Shown: positions 12,358 through 21,714 of the stretch, piece after piece | Layout of the letters: every line of letters begins with the position of its first letter | Position numbering within the stretch: the first letter of the stretch is position 1 | Assembly: GCA_009823395.1 (NCBI GenBank) | Contig: CM020516.1 | Coordinates: 6,344,501 to 6,408,500 of the forward strand | Length of the DNA stretch: 64,000 nt | Direction of reading: 5' to 3' | Origin: Thamnaconus septentrionalis | Lineage: Eukaryota > Chordata > Actinopteri > Tetraodontiformes > Monacanthidae | Made by a program: the position numbers and the translations under genes | The notes under the pieces: generated by a model | What the model was told of the DNA's origin: nothing | Databases searched by the model: none | Seen by the model: the letters and a program-made list of their open reading frames with translations, nothing else

Positions 12358-12506
12358 ACTAGGGTTCAGTTCGGGACAGCTAAGGGGGGGGAAGCAGCGC
12401 TAAGCTAACTGGAGCTAACATGGAGCAACTCACCGTGTGCGGTGGACATCTCCGCTGCGGAGCAAACGGCGATGAGGAGGAAAACGGGATATGCGACCAG
12501 CAGCAT
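6520..12506 (-). CDS. ifngr1: Interferon-gamma receptor 1 (ligand-binding chain)
   Basis: Seven coding exons on the minus strand: 12434-12506, 9350-9491, 8677-8858, 8061-8221, 7793-7964, 7388-7506 and 6520-6912. They total 1242 bases, 413 residues. Intron phases are 1, 2, 1, 0, 1, 0, typical of class II cytokine receptors, and every codon split joins sensibly. Residues 1-18 or so are a signal peptide (MLLVAYPVFLLIAVCSAAE). Exons 2-3 form domain 1 (PPTNVTFHC at 27-35) and exons 4-5 domain 2. Domain 2 carries C194-x4-C199, C213 and C232, the cysteine pattern of IFNGR1. A single TM helix spans about 247-269. The tail has LPKTL at 279-283, like the JAK1-binding LPKS motif of mammalian IFNGR1, and GYEKRM around Y385 as the best counterpart of the STAT1-docking YDKPH. 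The tail is acidic (EDEDEDE before Y385). It pairs with IFNGR2 at the cell surface to signal through JAK1/JAK2-STAT1. Fish names are CRFB13 or CRFB17; which one this is cannot be settled here. Confidence 0.92.
6974..7372. mobile_element. MITE filling ifngr1 intron 6, with nested hAT-like piece
   Basis: Inverted ends: left GGCCGTCTACACCAACACGG at 6974 onward, right reversed GGCCGTGTCCACACCAACCA ending at 7372, each followed by a GGGTATNTTTGAAA stretch. A second repeat piece at about 7113-7177 (GGCCACATATGGCCCCCAGG and TTTGCTTATGCCTG) resembles the end of a hAT-like element and seems inserted inside. The element occupies about 400 of the 475 intron bases and stops about 15 bases from the exon 6 splice donor. 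Confidence 0.6.
7629..7664. repeat. AAAT tetranucleotide repeat, ifngr1 intron 5
   Basis: About eight AAAT units between exons 5 and 6 of ifngr1. Short intronic microsatellite without other context. Confidence 0.8.
8340..8635. mobile_element. hAT-like element copy in ifngr1 intron 3
   Basis: Shares several blocks with 2644-2925: TATTTCATGGGCTATGTAGA against TATGCCATGGGATATGTAGA, GTCAATTGAAAAT, and GACTCTTAAAACACTGAAAA. It ends in GGCCGGCCAGATTAAAAAGC and CCCGCTACTGGTTTAG, a degraded end of the same family. No protein is encoded. Confidence 0.55.
8885..9255. mobile_element. Tc1-like non-autonomous element next to ifngr1 exon 3
   Basis: Inverted ends GAAAAGGTTTGGACACACCT (left, about 8885) and AGGGTGTGTCCAAACTTTTG (right, about 9227-9246), then ACTGGTAG. 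This end type is common in fish Tc1-like elements. The interior holds a T run (about 8920-8938) and no transposase frame. The left edge lies about 26 bases upstream, in transcript direction, of the exon 3 acceptor AG (8859-8860). Confidence 0.65.
9313..9334. repeat. AGAC tetranucleotide repeat, ifngr1 intron 2
   Basis: Short run of AGAC units close to the exon 2 splice donor (9348-9349), separated from it by a T-rich stretch. Confidence 0.8.
9625..9691. repeat. GT dinucleotide repeat, ifngr1 intron 1
   Basis: About 33 uninterrupted GT units. CA-rich sequence continues to about 9870 on the other strand, so the region is strongly low-complexity. Confidence 0.95.
10507..10546. repeat. ACAG tetranucleotide repeat, ifngr1 intron 1
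   Basis: About ten ACAG units followed by A-rich and AT-rich sequence to about 10870, including a TA and CA microsatellite at 10817-10858. Reading frames through this stretch are low-complexity and not genes. Confidence 0.9.
11601..11649. repeat. GT dinucleotide repeat, ifngr1 intron 1
   Basis: Two GT runs joined by one TTG interruption. Confidence 0.95.
12291..12355. repeat. Long GT repeat close to ifngr1 exon 1
   Basis: About 32 uninterrupted GT units in the first intron, only 78 bases from the end of exon 1. Pure purine-pyrimidine alternation of this length can adopt Z-DNA and is often polymorphic. Confidence 0.95.
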
Positions 12507-12720
12507 TCTCAAATTCAACCCGGAGCTGGCTGCTCGCTCGCTCGCACACACGAATGAAGTCCAAGTCCGGGAAATTGTGCTAAAACATCAACGTGTAAGG
12601 ACCTGAGAGACGGGAAATCCTGCAGCCTCGCCCCCCTCCTTGTCGGCTAGTCCGCGCTCCAATATCCTTCTTTTGGAAACCAATGACGTGGCGGATTTGC
12701 GAACACCACGTAAATCTGCT
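12507..12720 (-). promoter_or_regulatory. Candidate ifngr1 promoter
   Basis: The 200 bases upstream of the ifngr1 start codon are CpG-richer than their surroundings and have no TATA box. An adjoining CCAAT box and TGACGTGG (CRE/USF-like) element lies at 12680-12691, about 175 bases from the ATG. This spacing fits a TATA-less, broadly expressed receptor promoter. The transcription start cannot be placed by eye. Confidence 0.45.
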
Positions 12721-13499
12721 ATCTAGAATTTTAATGGTGACAAAACATGATATTGTATCTGTAGAATTTTGTGAAGATTGAGTCGGTGTGAATAGTTACT
12801 CGAAATGGGTTCCAGTTATCCCCCCAATGACATTTCCAAGCCTCTTTTTTGACCGTTTTTGTAGGTAGCAAGTAAATCCGACTGTCCCTGAATGCAACTT
12901 CAGTTCGCATGACGAATACGGGAAATTACCAAATATTCCCGGTGCTTTTGCTTTGTTTAGTGTTGTTTTTATTTTCGATTTAGTTAAAAATAATAATCAC
13001 ACAGTAGCGGAGACACAAAAGAAAATTCCAAAAACAAAAACTTTTTACATATGATAAAAGAAGTGGACAACAGTAAAAAGTATTTAACCCCACCCCTCAT
13101 CCATGTCATATACCATATCATATACAATCATTTATTTATTGAACTAGTTCTGATATATCATTCTAATCACCAATAAGTAATAATTAGTAACAATCAATAT
13201 TAATATGGATTATTATGAGCAGCAAAACATATATATAATATTGTTATCATTAGCCTTGGGTTATATTTAATCAAAATACACATTTACACACATTCATACA
13301 TATACAGTACATATATATATATTCTTGATATTTTCCATTTATCTGGTTTTGTTAATGGACTTAAGAAAAATTAACATACCATTAACACCCATCAGACTCA
13401 TAAGATGCAGACTGTTGTGAAGTGAAACGAGGCTTTGCTCCCCTCTCATCAAAATTTTTCCCACTAGGATAAAACTGAGCAAGGTTGTTCTTAATTTTC
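12721..13499. other. AT-rich spacer between ifngr1 and the EPCIP-like gene
   Basis: No exon is visible. 13100-13330 is very AT-rich with short TA and CATA repeats. Nothing distinctive beyond this. Confidence 0.5.
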
Positions 13500-13649
13500 C
13501 ATCTTCGTCCGCGCTTTAAATGTAACACAGTGTCCACTGTGAGAAGCTTCCCACAGCCATGACGTCAGCTGGATGCAGCAGTTTTACTCCCCACTGAACC
13601 CTCAAACTGAGGAGTCCTCATATGAGCTGCTGCAACAGACATACTTGAG
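13500..13649 (+). promoter_or_regulatory. Candidate promoter/5' non-coding exon of the EPCIP-like gene
   Basis: A perfect CRE palindrome TGACGTCA at 13560-13567 overlaps an E-box CAGCTG. It is followed by a stretch ending in a consensus splice donor (TTGAG|GTGAGTAAT, GT at 13650). A second similar donor (TTTGAG|GTGAGTTTTT) occurs near 13990. Either could be a 5' untranslated exon joined to the acceptor at 15485. The human relative also has non-coding 5' exons. This is inference without transcript data. Confidence 0.3.
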
Positions 13650-15063
13650 GTGAGTAATCTGCCTCTAAAAAGACATGCGCAACACATGACGGGCCGACAA
13701 CGGTGTGAGTCTCTGCTCCTCAACTCTACCCATGCTGCCTTTTTTTCTTAAAGAAAAGGAATGTTAGTCTATCGTTCAGTATAATCTCGTATTACATTAC
13801 ATAGCTCATACATTCCTGGCTGTGTGTGTTATGTAATAGTGAAATTCTCACAAATCGCTTCCAAAGAAGAACTCGCCGACGGGAAGGTTTTGGCTGTGGA
13901 CAGAAACGGGGTGGAACAAAGCGCTTTTTGTCGTTGTGGTGAGACACAGCCGACTACAACAGAGTCTGGAGCGGCACATATGTCGTTTGAGGTGAGTTTT
14001 TAATCCAGCTAAAGCAATATCTGCTTCCTAAGAGTTAGTTTTCCAACTTAATGTCGACTGCAGTGTCTTCAGCCAACTCAGTGCTTTATTGGCAGGATGG
14101 ATGAATAGTCAGCCATTTGTTTATTGGTTTCCAGTGAGAACATACAGACTCTTTTCTGTATAACCTCTCTACATCTTCTCCTTTCTGCGCTGTTGCAACC
14201 TCTTGTTTTTCCTGTCTTGAGCTGTTTATGTTACTTCACTGTAGTGTTTTTCCCCTTGGTACTTGAGTTTTATAGATCTAGAGACTTGATAAACAAAAAT
14301 GCTGCACACTGTCGTGACCTTCGCCTTGACTGAGTGACATTTTAACTTTACGTGCCGATAGTTCCCGTTAGGCAAATGGCAAAAATGGACGAGCCTGTAG
14401 TCATACAGACAGATAATGTACTTTCAATGACAAACCACAGCTTCTTCAAAAACTAAGGGAGTTTTTTCTTTTTAGAGGTGCAGGCATGACGTATTATGTG
14501 TTTCCTATTAATACAAAACATGTGTGGGGTCTGTCACATGCTTTGTTGTCACACCGGGTCACTTTGTATACAGATGCAAGAGCTTTGATTCGTGCGAGGA
14601 CGAACCTGGCACGCTAGATGGAACAATTCAACAGAATTCTAATAAATTCTGTTGAATTGATGTCATCGCATTTTCCCATTGGAAACATCTCAGGGTGGGG
14701 TGTCAGTGAACTTTGTTGCTAAAGCTCACAAAAGAACCACTGCAGCCGCCACTTTAATTGCTTTAGCAGCAGCTGGGCCCACGGTCACTGACAGCGCTTC
14801 AGCGCAGTCTTCTTCTGAGGTATGTAGGAGCCGCTGGCAGAATCCTGCCCCTCATCAACAAAGACAAGGGGAACAATGGCTGACAAATCTGTGTATGTGC
14901 GGGAGTTCAGAGCTGCATTGATTAGATTAGATTAAAATAAACTTTTCATTACACATGTCACAAGTACAGAGCAACGAAATGTTCAAGTGCTTAGCAGTAA
15001 ATTCAATACAAATGCACAGTATATACACATTAAATAACATACATACAATATATACGTATATGT

Positions 15064-15100
<37 letters not shown>

Positions 15101-15485
15101 CATAGCACAAATGAATAAAAAATAAAAGGGTTGTTATTAAGTGCAGGTATGAAATGAATAATATATATTGCCATAAGTACAAATAGGATATAGCAGGTTA
15201 AAAATATGCATAGATGAGATTGATATGGATTAAGAGATATACAATTATTTTGAGAGAATACAACAAAACGAGGGTGAAGAGAGAACAATAGTGAAGACAA
15301 ACTTTTGACATGCGGAAAATTACAGAGAAGCAAATTAAAATTGAATTCAAAACTAATTTAAACAAGTTAGAAAAGAGGCCTGGCTCTTCTTTGTGTTTTT
15401 TAAAAGTACACATGTACAGCTCAGAGTGATCTTCCATGCACACTGCAGCCTCCCACTGAAATCTGCTGCGTGCACTCCCCTGCAG
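13650..15485. other. Probable 5' intron/upstream region of the EPCIP-like gene
   Basis: No coding exon is seen. 14640-14660 has a local inverted repeat around ACAGAATTCTAATAAATTCTGT. 14925-15330 is AT-rich, with a degraded retroposon-like piece (AGATTAGATTA... TACAGAGCAACGAAATG) and a CA/TA repeat at 15065-15102. A strong acceptor (CACTCCCCTGCAG) ends at 15485, 53 bases before the start codon used for the next gene. Confidence 0.4.
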
Positions 15486-15538
15486 GCTTATCTCTTTCAC
15501 ACCACTAGGATGCTACCGGAGACTCTCCCCCAGCAGTG

Positions 15539-16303
15539 ATGTCACTCTCCGCCGCTGCTCGCCTCCTCTGCGCGCTGCTGAGCGTGTCGGCGGCCCTGCA
15601 GCACTCGGACGTGCGCCTCATCTACGTTGCCCACAACAGCTTCTACGACTACTCCTGCAGCCAGGAGCCGCAGCCCTGCAGCGTGCAGTCACTGGCAGAC
15701 TGCCGGAGCAAGGAAATCCGCTCTCCTTCGGCGCTGCAGGCCAGACGTCTGACGGTGTGGTTCCACTCGCCGACGCAGGCGGCACACCTGCTCAACAACT
15801 CGGAGGTGAGGCACCTCACCCTGGTGCACTGCCCCGGGGAGGCCAAGGCCTTGACTCCCTCGTTGTCGTCGTCTCTTCTGGGCGGCCACTTTACCGTGCA
15901 GCACCTGGAGAGGGTGACAGTGGTGAGCTTGCAGCAGAGGCCGGTGGTGCACTCGCTGGACGGGAACAGAGCGAGGAGCTCTGACAGCTACTCCGCTACA
16001 AATGGAGAAAGCCTGGACACCAATCACTTCAGCAGGGGCAAATACACAAACTTGGACTCATTTCCAGGCTTGAGGAAGGACTCCAAGGTCCAGGACATCC
16101 TGCTTGGCAGGGAGCTGGGGGCGGCCTACTACGAACAGGCCCGACTGGGAGTCGTCCACAGCTCGGTGTTGGAGCTGGGAGCGTTGGTCAAAGCCTACAC
16201 GGTCCTGACTCACATAGACAGTCATGGAACACTCCCCTTTCCCGAGCTCCAGCTGCCAAAACTACCGGAAACGTCCACCATCTATGTGAGCTTTGTTTAC
16301 TGA
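15539..16303 (+). CDS. Secreted protein of the EPCIP (C21orf62) family
   Basis: One uninterrupted coding exon of 254 residues. The first ATG is 15539 and the protein begins with a signal peptide (residues 1 to about 20, hydrophobic LLCALLSVSAAL). The mature part has cysteines C40, C47, C55 and C98, a sequon at N86, and two blocks typical of the family. One is RLTVWF...LLNNSEVRHLTLVHC (70-98), aligning with the LTIWF...LLLNFT...LKLSLC region of human C21orf62. The other is the extreme C-terminus, ending IYVSFVY against YVVTFIY. There is no TM helix after the signal, so a secreted or lumenal protein is expected. Human EPCIP is named for interaction with polycystin-1 in exosomes; whether this copy does so is unknown. 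The fish protein is somewhat longer than human (about 219). It lies divergently beside ifngr1 and upstream of olig3. Human C21orf62 is beside OLIG2, so this may be a duplicate (ohnolog) of it or a relocated orthologue. No symbol is assigned for that reason. Confidence 0.85.
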   Translation: MSLSAAARLLCALLSVSAALQHSDVRLIYVAHNSFYDYSCSQEPQPCSVQSLADCRSKEIRSPSALQARRLTVWFHSPTQAAHLLNNSEVRHLTLVHCPGEAKALTPSLSSSLLGGHFTVQHLERVTVVSLQQRPVVHSLDGNRARSSDSYSATNGESLDTNHFSRGKYTNLDSFPGLRKDSKVQDILLGRELGAAYYEQARLGVVHSSVLELGALVKAYTVLTHIDSHGTLPFPELQLPKLPETSTIYVSFVY

Positions 16304-16960
16304 CTTACCCGGCCACTAGGTGGCAGACTGGAGCGGCAAACTTGAGACCAAAATACAGCAAATTAAAATCACTTGATCCACTTTACTCGTTGGAAGGAGC
16401 AACGATTATCCTACTCCTTTCAATTTCTCCTCAAGCAGCAAGATGTATAGTAGCAATCGCACGGAATAGATTTTTGACTTATTTAGCCAATTTGTCACCC
16501 AAATATGAATCCTAATACTGTTTGGCTACGTGTGAAAGTCCTCGACTACACCCTGTATTAAAGTCATAGGCTTGATAGCCGATACTATTTACCGTTCAAC
16601 TTGACAGACTTTGGTGTTTCCTAAATGTCACCACAAGGTGGCAGCATAGACAAAGCAGAAAAGAAGCCGCAAACTGAAGCGATGAAGTTGGTCTGCGCTG
16701 CTCCTCACATTTAATGCACTAAAAACTTGTCATGACACCTCAATCCTGTATATGCTTTACATTGCAATGTGTGTATATTATTTTAAAATCATTATTTTGA
16801 ATATGTATTGTATTTATATCGTTTTCATCGCTTCAAAAGCTGTATTGATTGACATGGAAGTACCTGTGATTTCAGGGGCTCTGAGAATTTTAAAATTGCC
16901 TCTTAGTTTTCCAGTATTTCAAATACTCATATCTATTTTCAAATTGTTTCGACATGTGGC

Positions 16961-16966
16961 AATAAA
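16961..16966 (+). terminator. Candidate poly(A) signal of the EPCIP-like gene
   Basis: AATAAA about 660 bases past the stop codon, the first canonical signal seen downstream. The 3' UTR would then be about 680 bases with no other gene inside. Confidence 0.4.
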
Positions 16967-16989
16967 AACCTAAAACCCTGGAAAAATTC

Positions 16990-17980
16990 AGGAATGATAA
17001 CCAATGCACATTCTAAATATTTATGGTGAAATTTGCTTTCAAACGTTGACATTTGTTCTGTTTGCTGTTGCTGCTGCTTTTCACTTATTCCACTGACGAT
17101 GAGACATCAGCGCCGGAGGGAATGACATCGAACTCTGTGCCACGTTATTAAATGTATTCATGGTGCAAGCAAGAACATTAAAGAGTCTATGCTGTCATAA
17201 ACATACTTGGTGCTATAAGCTATATTTTCTGTGTACTTTGAACAGTTGCAGGTTGGAAAGGTTTGGTTTTTTTCAAATTGTTAAATGAACACCAGTTATT
17301 TATTTCTTTAAAAAAAAAAAATCACATTCAGCAATTTGAAGCTGCACTTGCTATTTAAACAAAAATCAATTACACCGTGATTACGGCCCTGTTCGCACGC
17401 ACGCACGCATGCACACACACAGACACACGCGCACCTGCTTTCGCCAGAGAGCTCCTTATTTGCATGTGAAACGCGCCAGAAAAAGGGCCACTTTTCCCGT
17501 CTTGTGAAGCGGCCCGTGAATGCAGCGCTGATGTCGCCTGTTGATTCTGCACCTGAGAGGTCAAGAGGTCGGCCGCCCGCGGCAATTACGCTCACTAGAG
17601 GGCCACGCACGCACGTGCGTGTAGACACACACACACGCACACACACACACACACACCCCTAGAGGTCTGTGCGAGCAGTGACCTCCACTTAGGATACTCA
17701 GAAGACAAAGTGCTGCCAGTAAAAACAAATCAATTACATGTGCGCTCCGATGCCGCTGATGGATGGAGCTCGCGCTGAATGCTCACTGTAAATATTTATG
17801 TCAGCCTCGCCCTGTCTCCCCTCCACCAACTTACCCCACCGCCCCCCTCCCTGCACCCCCACCCCCACCCCCCCAACTCCAAAAAATAATGTGGACAGGC
17901 CGAGACGAAAGGCGGATTGATATTTGGTGGCCTCTCCCTCGTCTTGCTCTCCTCCAGGCGGGTCTTTAAACCACGCTGCC
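16990..17980. other. Non-coding spacer with low-complexity stretches
   Basis: No gene is seen. CA-rich stretches lie at 17396-17430 and 17620-17657. A POU octamer ATTTGCAT is at 17458-17465 in a better-balanced block (17440-17600). 17810-17880 is C-rich. Confidence 0.4.
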
Positions 17981-18320
17981 GCCGTCTCCTCACCGGCAGT
18001 TCGGCCGTAAAACATTTTTACAATCAGACGTTATTGTTCGCCGCCTCCTTGTGGGGAGATGCGCCCGTGTTCATTTTTTAAAAAGGGCAAATCAGCCATA
18101 ATTCAGTTTATAAACTGCGGTGCGCGTGGGGAGAAATGCCTGGATGAATATTCATCGGGGGTCCGCCGCAGCCGCCGCGCGCCGTGATTCATGGGGCATA
18201 TGTAAATATCACTCACTTTAATTGCCGCTAAACTGACTCAACATAATGTTGTCATTAGCAAATTATTACTTATTTGCGCCGCTAATGCTAGGCCGTGCCG
18301 CGGCTGGGCCTCGCTGGAGA
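17981..18320. promoter_or_regulatory. Candidate conserved non-coding element upstream of olig3
   Basis: A block of balanced, repeat-free sequence with dense short motifs: CATAATTCAG, TTTATAAA, GAATATTCAT, CATATGTAAATAT, CTTTAATTGCC, CATTAGCAAATTATTA. Such TAAT-rich islands between microsatellites near a developmental gene are often enhancers. Conservation was not tested; alignment to other fish and tetrapod OLIG3 loci would decide. Confidence 0.35.
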
Positions 18321-19092
18321 GACACCTATATGATTGCAATTATGACGCTTTATTTTATTTTGGGGTTGTTGTTTTTTTCACTCGCAGGATGCCTGCAGAT
18401 GCTGGCGAATCCGTGCGCGCGCGCGCACGCTTTTTGTGTGCACGTGGAGGCCGGGAGTCGGTTCAAAGGCGAAAATGTGCACAGCGCAGTCAGTGTCTGC
18501 AGGGCTGATTTAGGAATAAAAAGCCAATGATGTCGTGAGACTGGCACTTGTGAATGAATCGTTGGCGTTGAATCATGAAACACAAGACAGAGCTATGTTG
18601 AAAACAGGTGCATAAATAAGGTTTTACATTATTTGTTTGCAACCTGGTTCTTGCAAGAACCAACAAGTTTGCAATACAAGGTTTTTTTTGGTTTTTTTTT
18701 AAAGCCCTTTAATGATTAGTGCCTGATCCCTGAAATGTAAAAATATTTTTCACTGATAAGGACAAACTGTTTATACTGGTGTGTTTTTACTGGTCAGTGT
18801 TGCAACAGCGGCTGGATCGCTGTCACTCGCTGACGTCTCAAACTTATCGTAAACTTTTTCCTCAAAGTTCCCTTCTTAATTTGAGGTTAATTTGAGGGAA
18901 CACTTGGGATTAATGTGACGTTTTTTTTTTTTTTTTTAACATTTATTTACACACAAAAAAATGTAAACAGATTTATCTGAACCCACCAAGTCGCTAAAAA
19001 ACAAGACGCCGCTGAATTTTTAGCACAAACAACTGTTTGGTTATCATTCTTCTTTTTTTTTTTTAAATCCCTCCGTGGCTGTCATAGTCCGT

Positions 19093-19094
<2 letters not shown>
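18321..19094. other. Non-coding spacer
   Basis: No gene is seen. 18415-18430 is a short GCGC repeat. The rest is AT-rich with T and A runs (18680-18705, 18920-18940, 19050-19065). Confidence 0.45.

Positions 19095-19155
<61 letters not shown>
19095..19155. repeat. CA dinucleotide repeat
   Basis: About 30 CA units. Related GT/CA runs follow at 19316-19340, 19707-19735, 20065-20098 and 20716-20750, and a CCCTCT/CT tract at 19515-19567. The 19-21 kb interval is thus largely low-complexity; no exon is seen between the runs. Confidence 0.9.
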
Positions 19156-19157
<2 letters not shown>

Positions 19158-19536
19158 GACAGAGAGCCCAGTTTGGAGTTGTTTTATAGAGGCAGCAGCA
19201 GTTTGAAACAACAACCATGACAAAACAGGCTCACTAAACAGAGGGAGGAGGGGAGGGGAGGGGTGATGGTGGGCGGGGGGGAGGTGCAGGCAGAGACAAA
19301 TAATGATACGTGCATGTGTGTGTGTGTGTGTGTGTGCGCGCGCACGCGTGTGCGCTCCGGCCTGTGCACGTGGGTGTGCATCTGTGAGACAGTGTGAGGG
19401 AGCTAATAAAGTAATGTGATGGATGATGTCCTTTCTCCCAGAGGGACCAGCACCATGTAAATTACCCCACACAATGCATTATGGATAAGGCGGTTGAGAT
19501 TATAGCTTGTTAATGTGTCCCTCCCTCCCTCTCCCT

Positions 19537-19567
<31 letters not shown>

Positions 19568-19703
19568 GCTCCCTCTGCTCTGGCTCAGGCAGTGGACATG
19601 GTCACCTCATTGTCGGGGTGTGTGGCTCTTTTAGATGCAGATGGAGCGAGAGAGGAGATGTACTGCAGTGATCCGCCAAGCAAAGTGCACGGCTCACTGG
19701 TTA

Positions 19704-19739
<36 letters not shown>

Positions 19740-20062
19740 CGCGTGTTTGCGTGTTATATTTCCTCGCGCCTTCCACCTCCTGTTAGGGGACTGTTTGCCA
19801 GGGGTTAAGATTTGGTTTGCGACTTATCAGTTGGGATTAATGTGGTCTTCAGGGAATAAATGTGAGACATTGTTAACATGTGTGTGTGTGGCATGGAGCA
19901 CAGTAACCCCCCTCTTTCTCCCTCTCTCTCTTTCTCTACCCAGCTCCCCTCCCTCCACCTTGCAGGCCTGTCCAGGGACTGTCAGGCCATCTGTTGGAGC
20001 AGCACCGGGAGTTGCTCGGTCTGGCCGAAAAGGCTACTGTTGCTAACTAGCAGGGGTGTTTT

Positions 20063-20099
<37 letters not shown>

Positions 20100-20100
<1 letters not shown>

Positions 20101-20640
20101 GGGCATCTCTAGCCGATGATCACCAACACTGATATGCTGATATGAACAGCTTAAAGCTGGAGCTTCCAACACTAATCCGACACCAATGGTCCAATACATC
20201 ACATCATATTTTTCTTGAGGATATTGAAACATGGCAGTGACGAGATAGCATCCAGTTTGTGATCATTTTTATGATTGTGTTGCTGCAACGGCAAACATAA
20301 CAACAGGGAAACAATGGGTGTTTGTGTTGTTTATTAGCATCTTTAAGCAAAACATCAACAACAAACCTATTATTTGTTGGCAACAAATAATTTGTTAATT
20401 CTTTTTTCACTGATTAATATAAGAATATTTTTCAATATGTAATTTATCATCAATGATTCGGCCTGACTGCCCAACATCAACACTTATTTGAGGAGCAAAT
20501 ACATCATGATGGTGCAGCACCAGACTCTAACTAGTTGTTGTTGCTGCTTGACACTTCATCTGACATTTTACTGATTCTCAAAATTTTTGGTGAGCGTTTT
20601 CACATCAGCTGACAACTAATATTATAACATGATACATATT
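20100..20640. other. AT-rich spacer, possibly an old DNA transposon
   Basis: The piece CTAGCCGATGATCACCAACA followed by AATCCGACACCAATGGTCCA resembles a family of dispersed fish elements with 'CCGATAYCGAT' motifs, but the copy is too degraded to delimit. No gene is seen. Confidence 0.25.
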
Positions 20641-20713
20641 TGACATCAGATGGATGTTTTCATTGAAGACAGACTCTTTAAGCTCAAACTCACAGGGCTA
20701 TAAAAGGTTTGAA

Positions 20714-20752
<39 letters not shown>

Positions 20753-21029
20753 TGTGTGCGTGGGTGGTTGCCTCCACCAATTAGAACGGGTCAGTTCTCT
20801 CTCATGAGGAGTTTTCACGGCTGTGAAGTGGATTAGGAGCACAGCGAGAGAACGAGAGTGGAGAGAGATCACCGGACAGAGCTGTGAGGTGGATGCGGGG
20901 AATCTCAAACGCAAACCAATTGAAACAGCTCTGCGACCCAGTTTTGCATCCCGACCCACCAATTAAGAAACGCTGTTTTAGATGTTCTGACCAAAATTTC
21001 AGTTTCAGCACCCAACGTAGCCAATAATT

Positions 21030-21163
21030 CATTCATTCATTCATTCATCTTCTATGCCCGCTTATTCCAATTCAGGGTCACGGGGGTCTGCTGGAGCTTA
21101 TCCCAGCTGTCTTAGGGCGAAGGCAGGGTACACCCTGGACAAGTCGCCAGTTCATCGCAGGGC
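21030..21163 (-). mobile_element. Short retroposon with perfect target-site duplication
   Basis: The insert is bracketed by an identical 12-base direct repeat, TAGCCAATAATT, at 21018-21029 and 21164-21175. Its left side is a (CATT)n run, i.e. an AATG-repeat 3' tail of an insertion on the minus strand. The body (GGGTCACGGGGGTCTGCTGG, TACACCCTGGACAAGTCGCC) is a well-known dispersed fish repeat. The intact duplication implies a fairly recent insertion by LINE machinery. The element is 134 bases and codes for nothing. Confidence 0.8.
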
Positions 21164-21640
21164 TAGCCAATAATTGAAAAAGTTAATCCTCTGAGGAGAA
21201 AGTTACAGGTTGCGTCACAGAAGTAACATCAGATGTTTGCCCCTGTCCTGTCCTGTCTGTCAGTGTCAGATGAGGCCTCGTCACCGTCCTCCTGCCCTCA
21301 TAACCAGGATGAATTGGCCATCACGGCGTGCAGAGATGCTCCTGAGGGGAGGTGTGGCTGTGGTAATGGAAGCATTGCTTCAAGTCATTGTGGCTTTCTG
21401 ACGGGAAACCTGGAGGCCCATTAAAATTTCAAATGAGCAACAACATTACGCCACGCTGACTTTCCACATTTACAATTAGAGTTTGCACAGCGCATCCTCA
21501 GCTGCTTTCCTTCTCTCTCTCTCTCTCTCTTACACACTAACACACACACACACACACACACACCACCAGAAACACATAGGGCCAGTTTGTCTTTGAGAGG
21601 CAAAAATTCCTTCCCAGTATTTTCTCAGCATCGTAAAGCG

Positions 21641-21641
<1 letters not shown>

Positions 21642-21680
<39 letters not shown>
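21642..21680. repeat. CTG trinucleotide repeat
   Basis: About thirteen CTG units, then CCGCCGCC. No coding exon covers it; polyserine, polyalanine and polyglutamine readings are all shadows of the repeat. Confidence 0.9.
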
Positions 21681-21682
<2 letters not shown>

Positions 21683-21714
21683 GCCGCCACTGTGTTTTTT
21701 CATGTTCGTCTGCT

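Noticed and set aside
15536..15538. GTG as the start of the EPCIP-like protein
   Set aside because: The ATG at 15539 directly follows and gives a normal signal peptide; nuclear vertebrate genes rarely start at GTG.
15689..16027. Antisense and out-of-frame frames in the EPCIP-like exon
   Set aside because: Shadows of the coding exon without homology.
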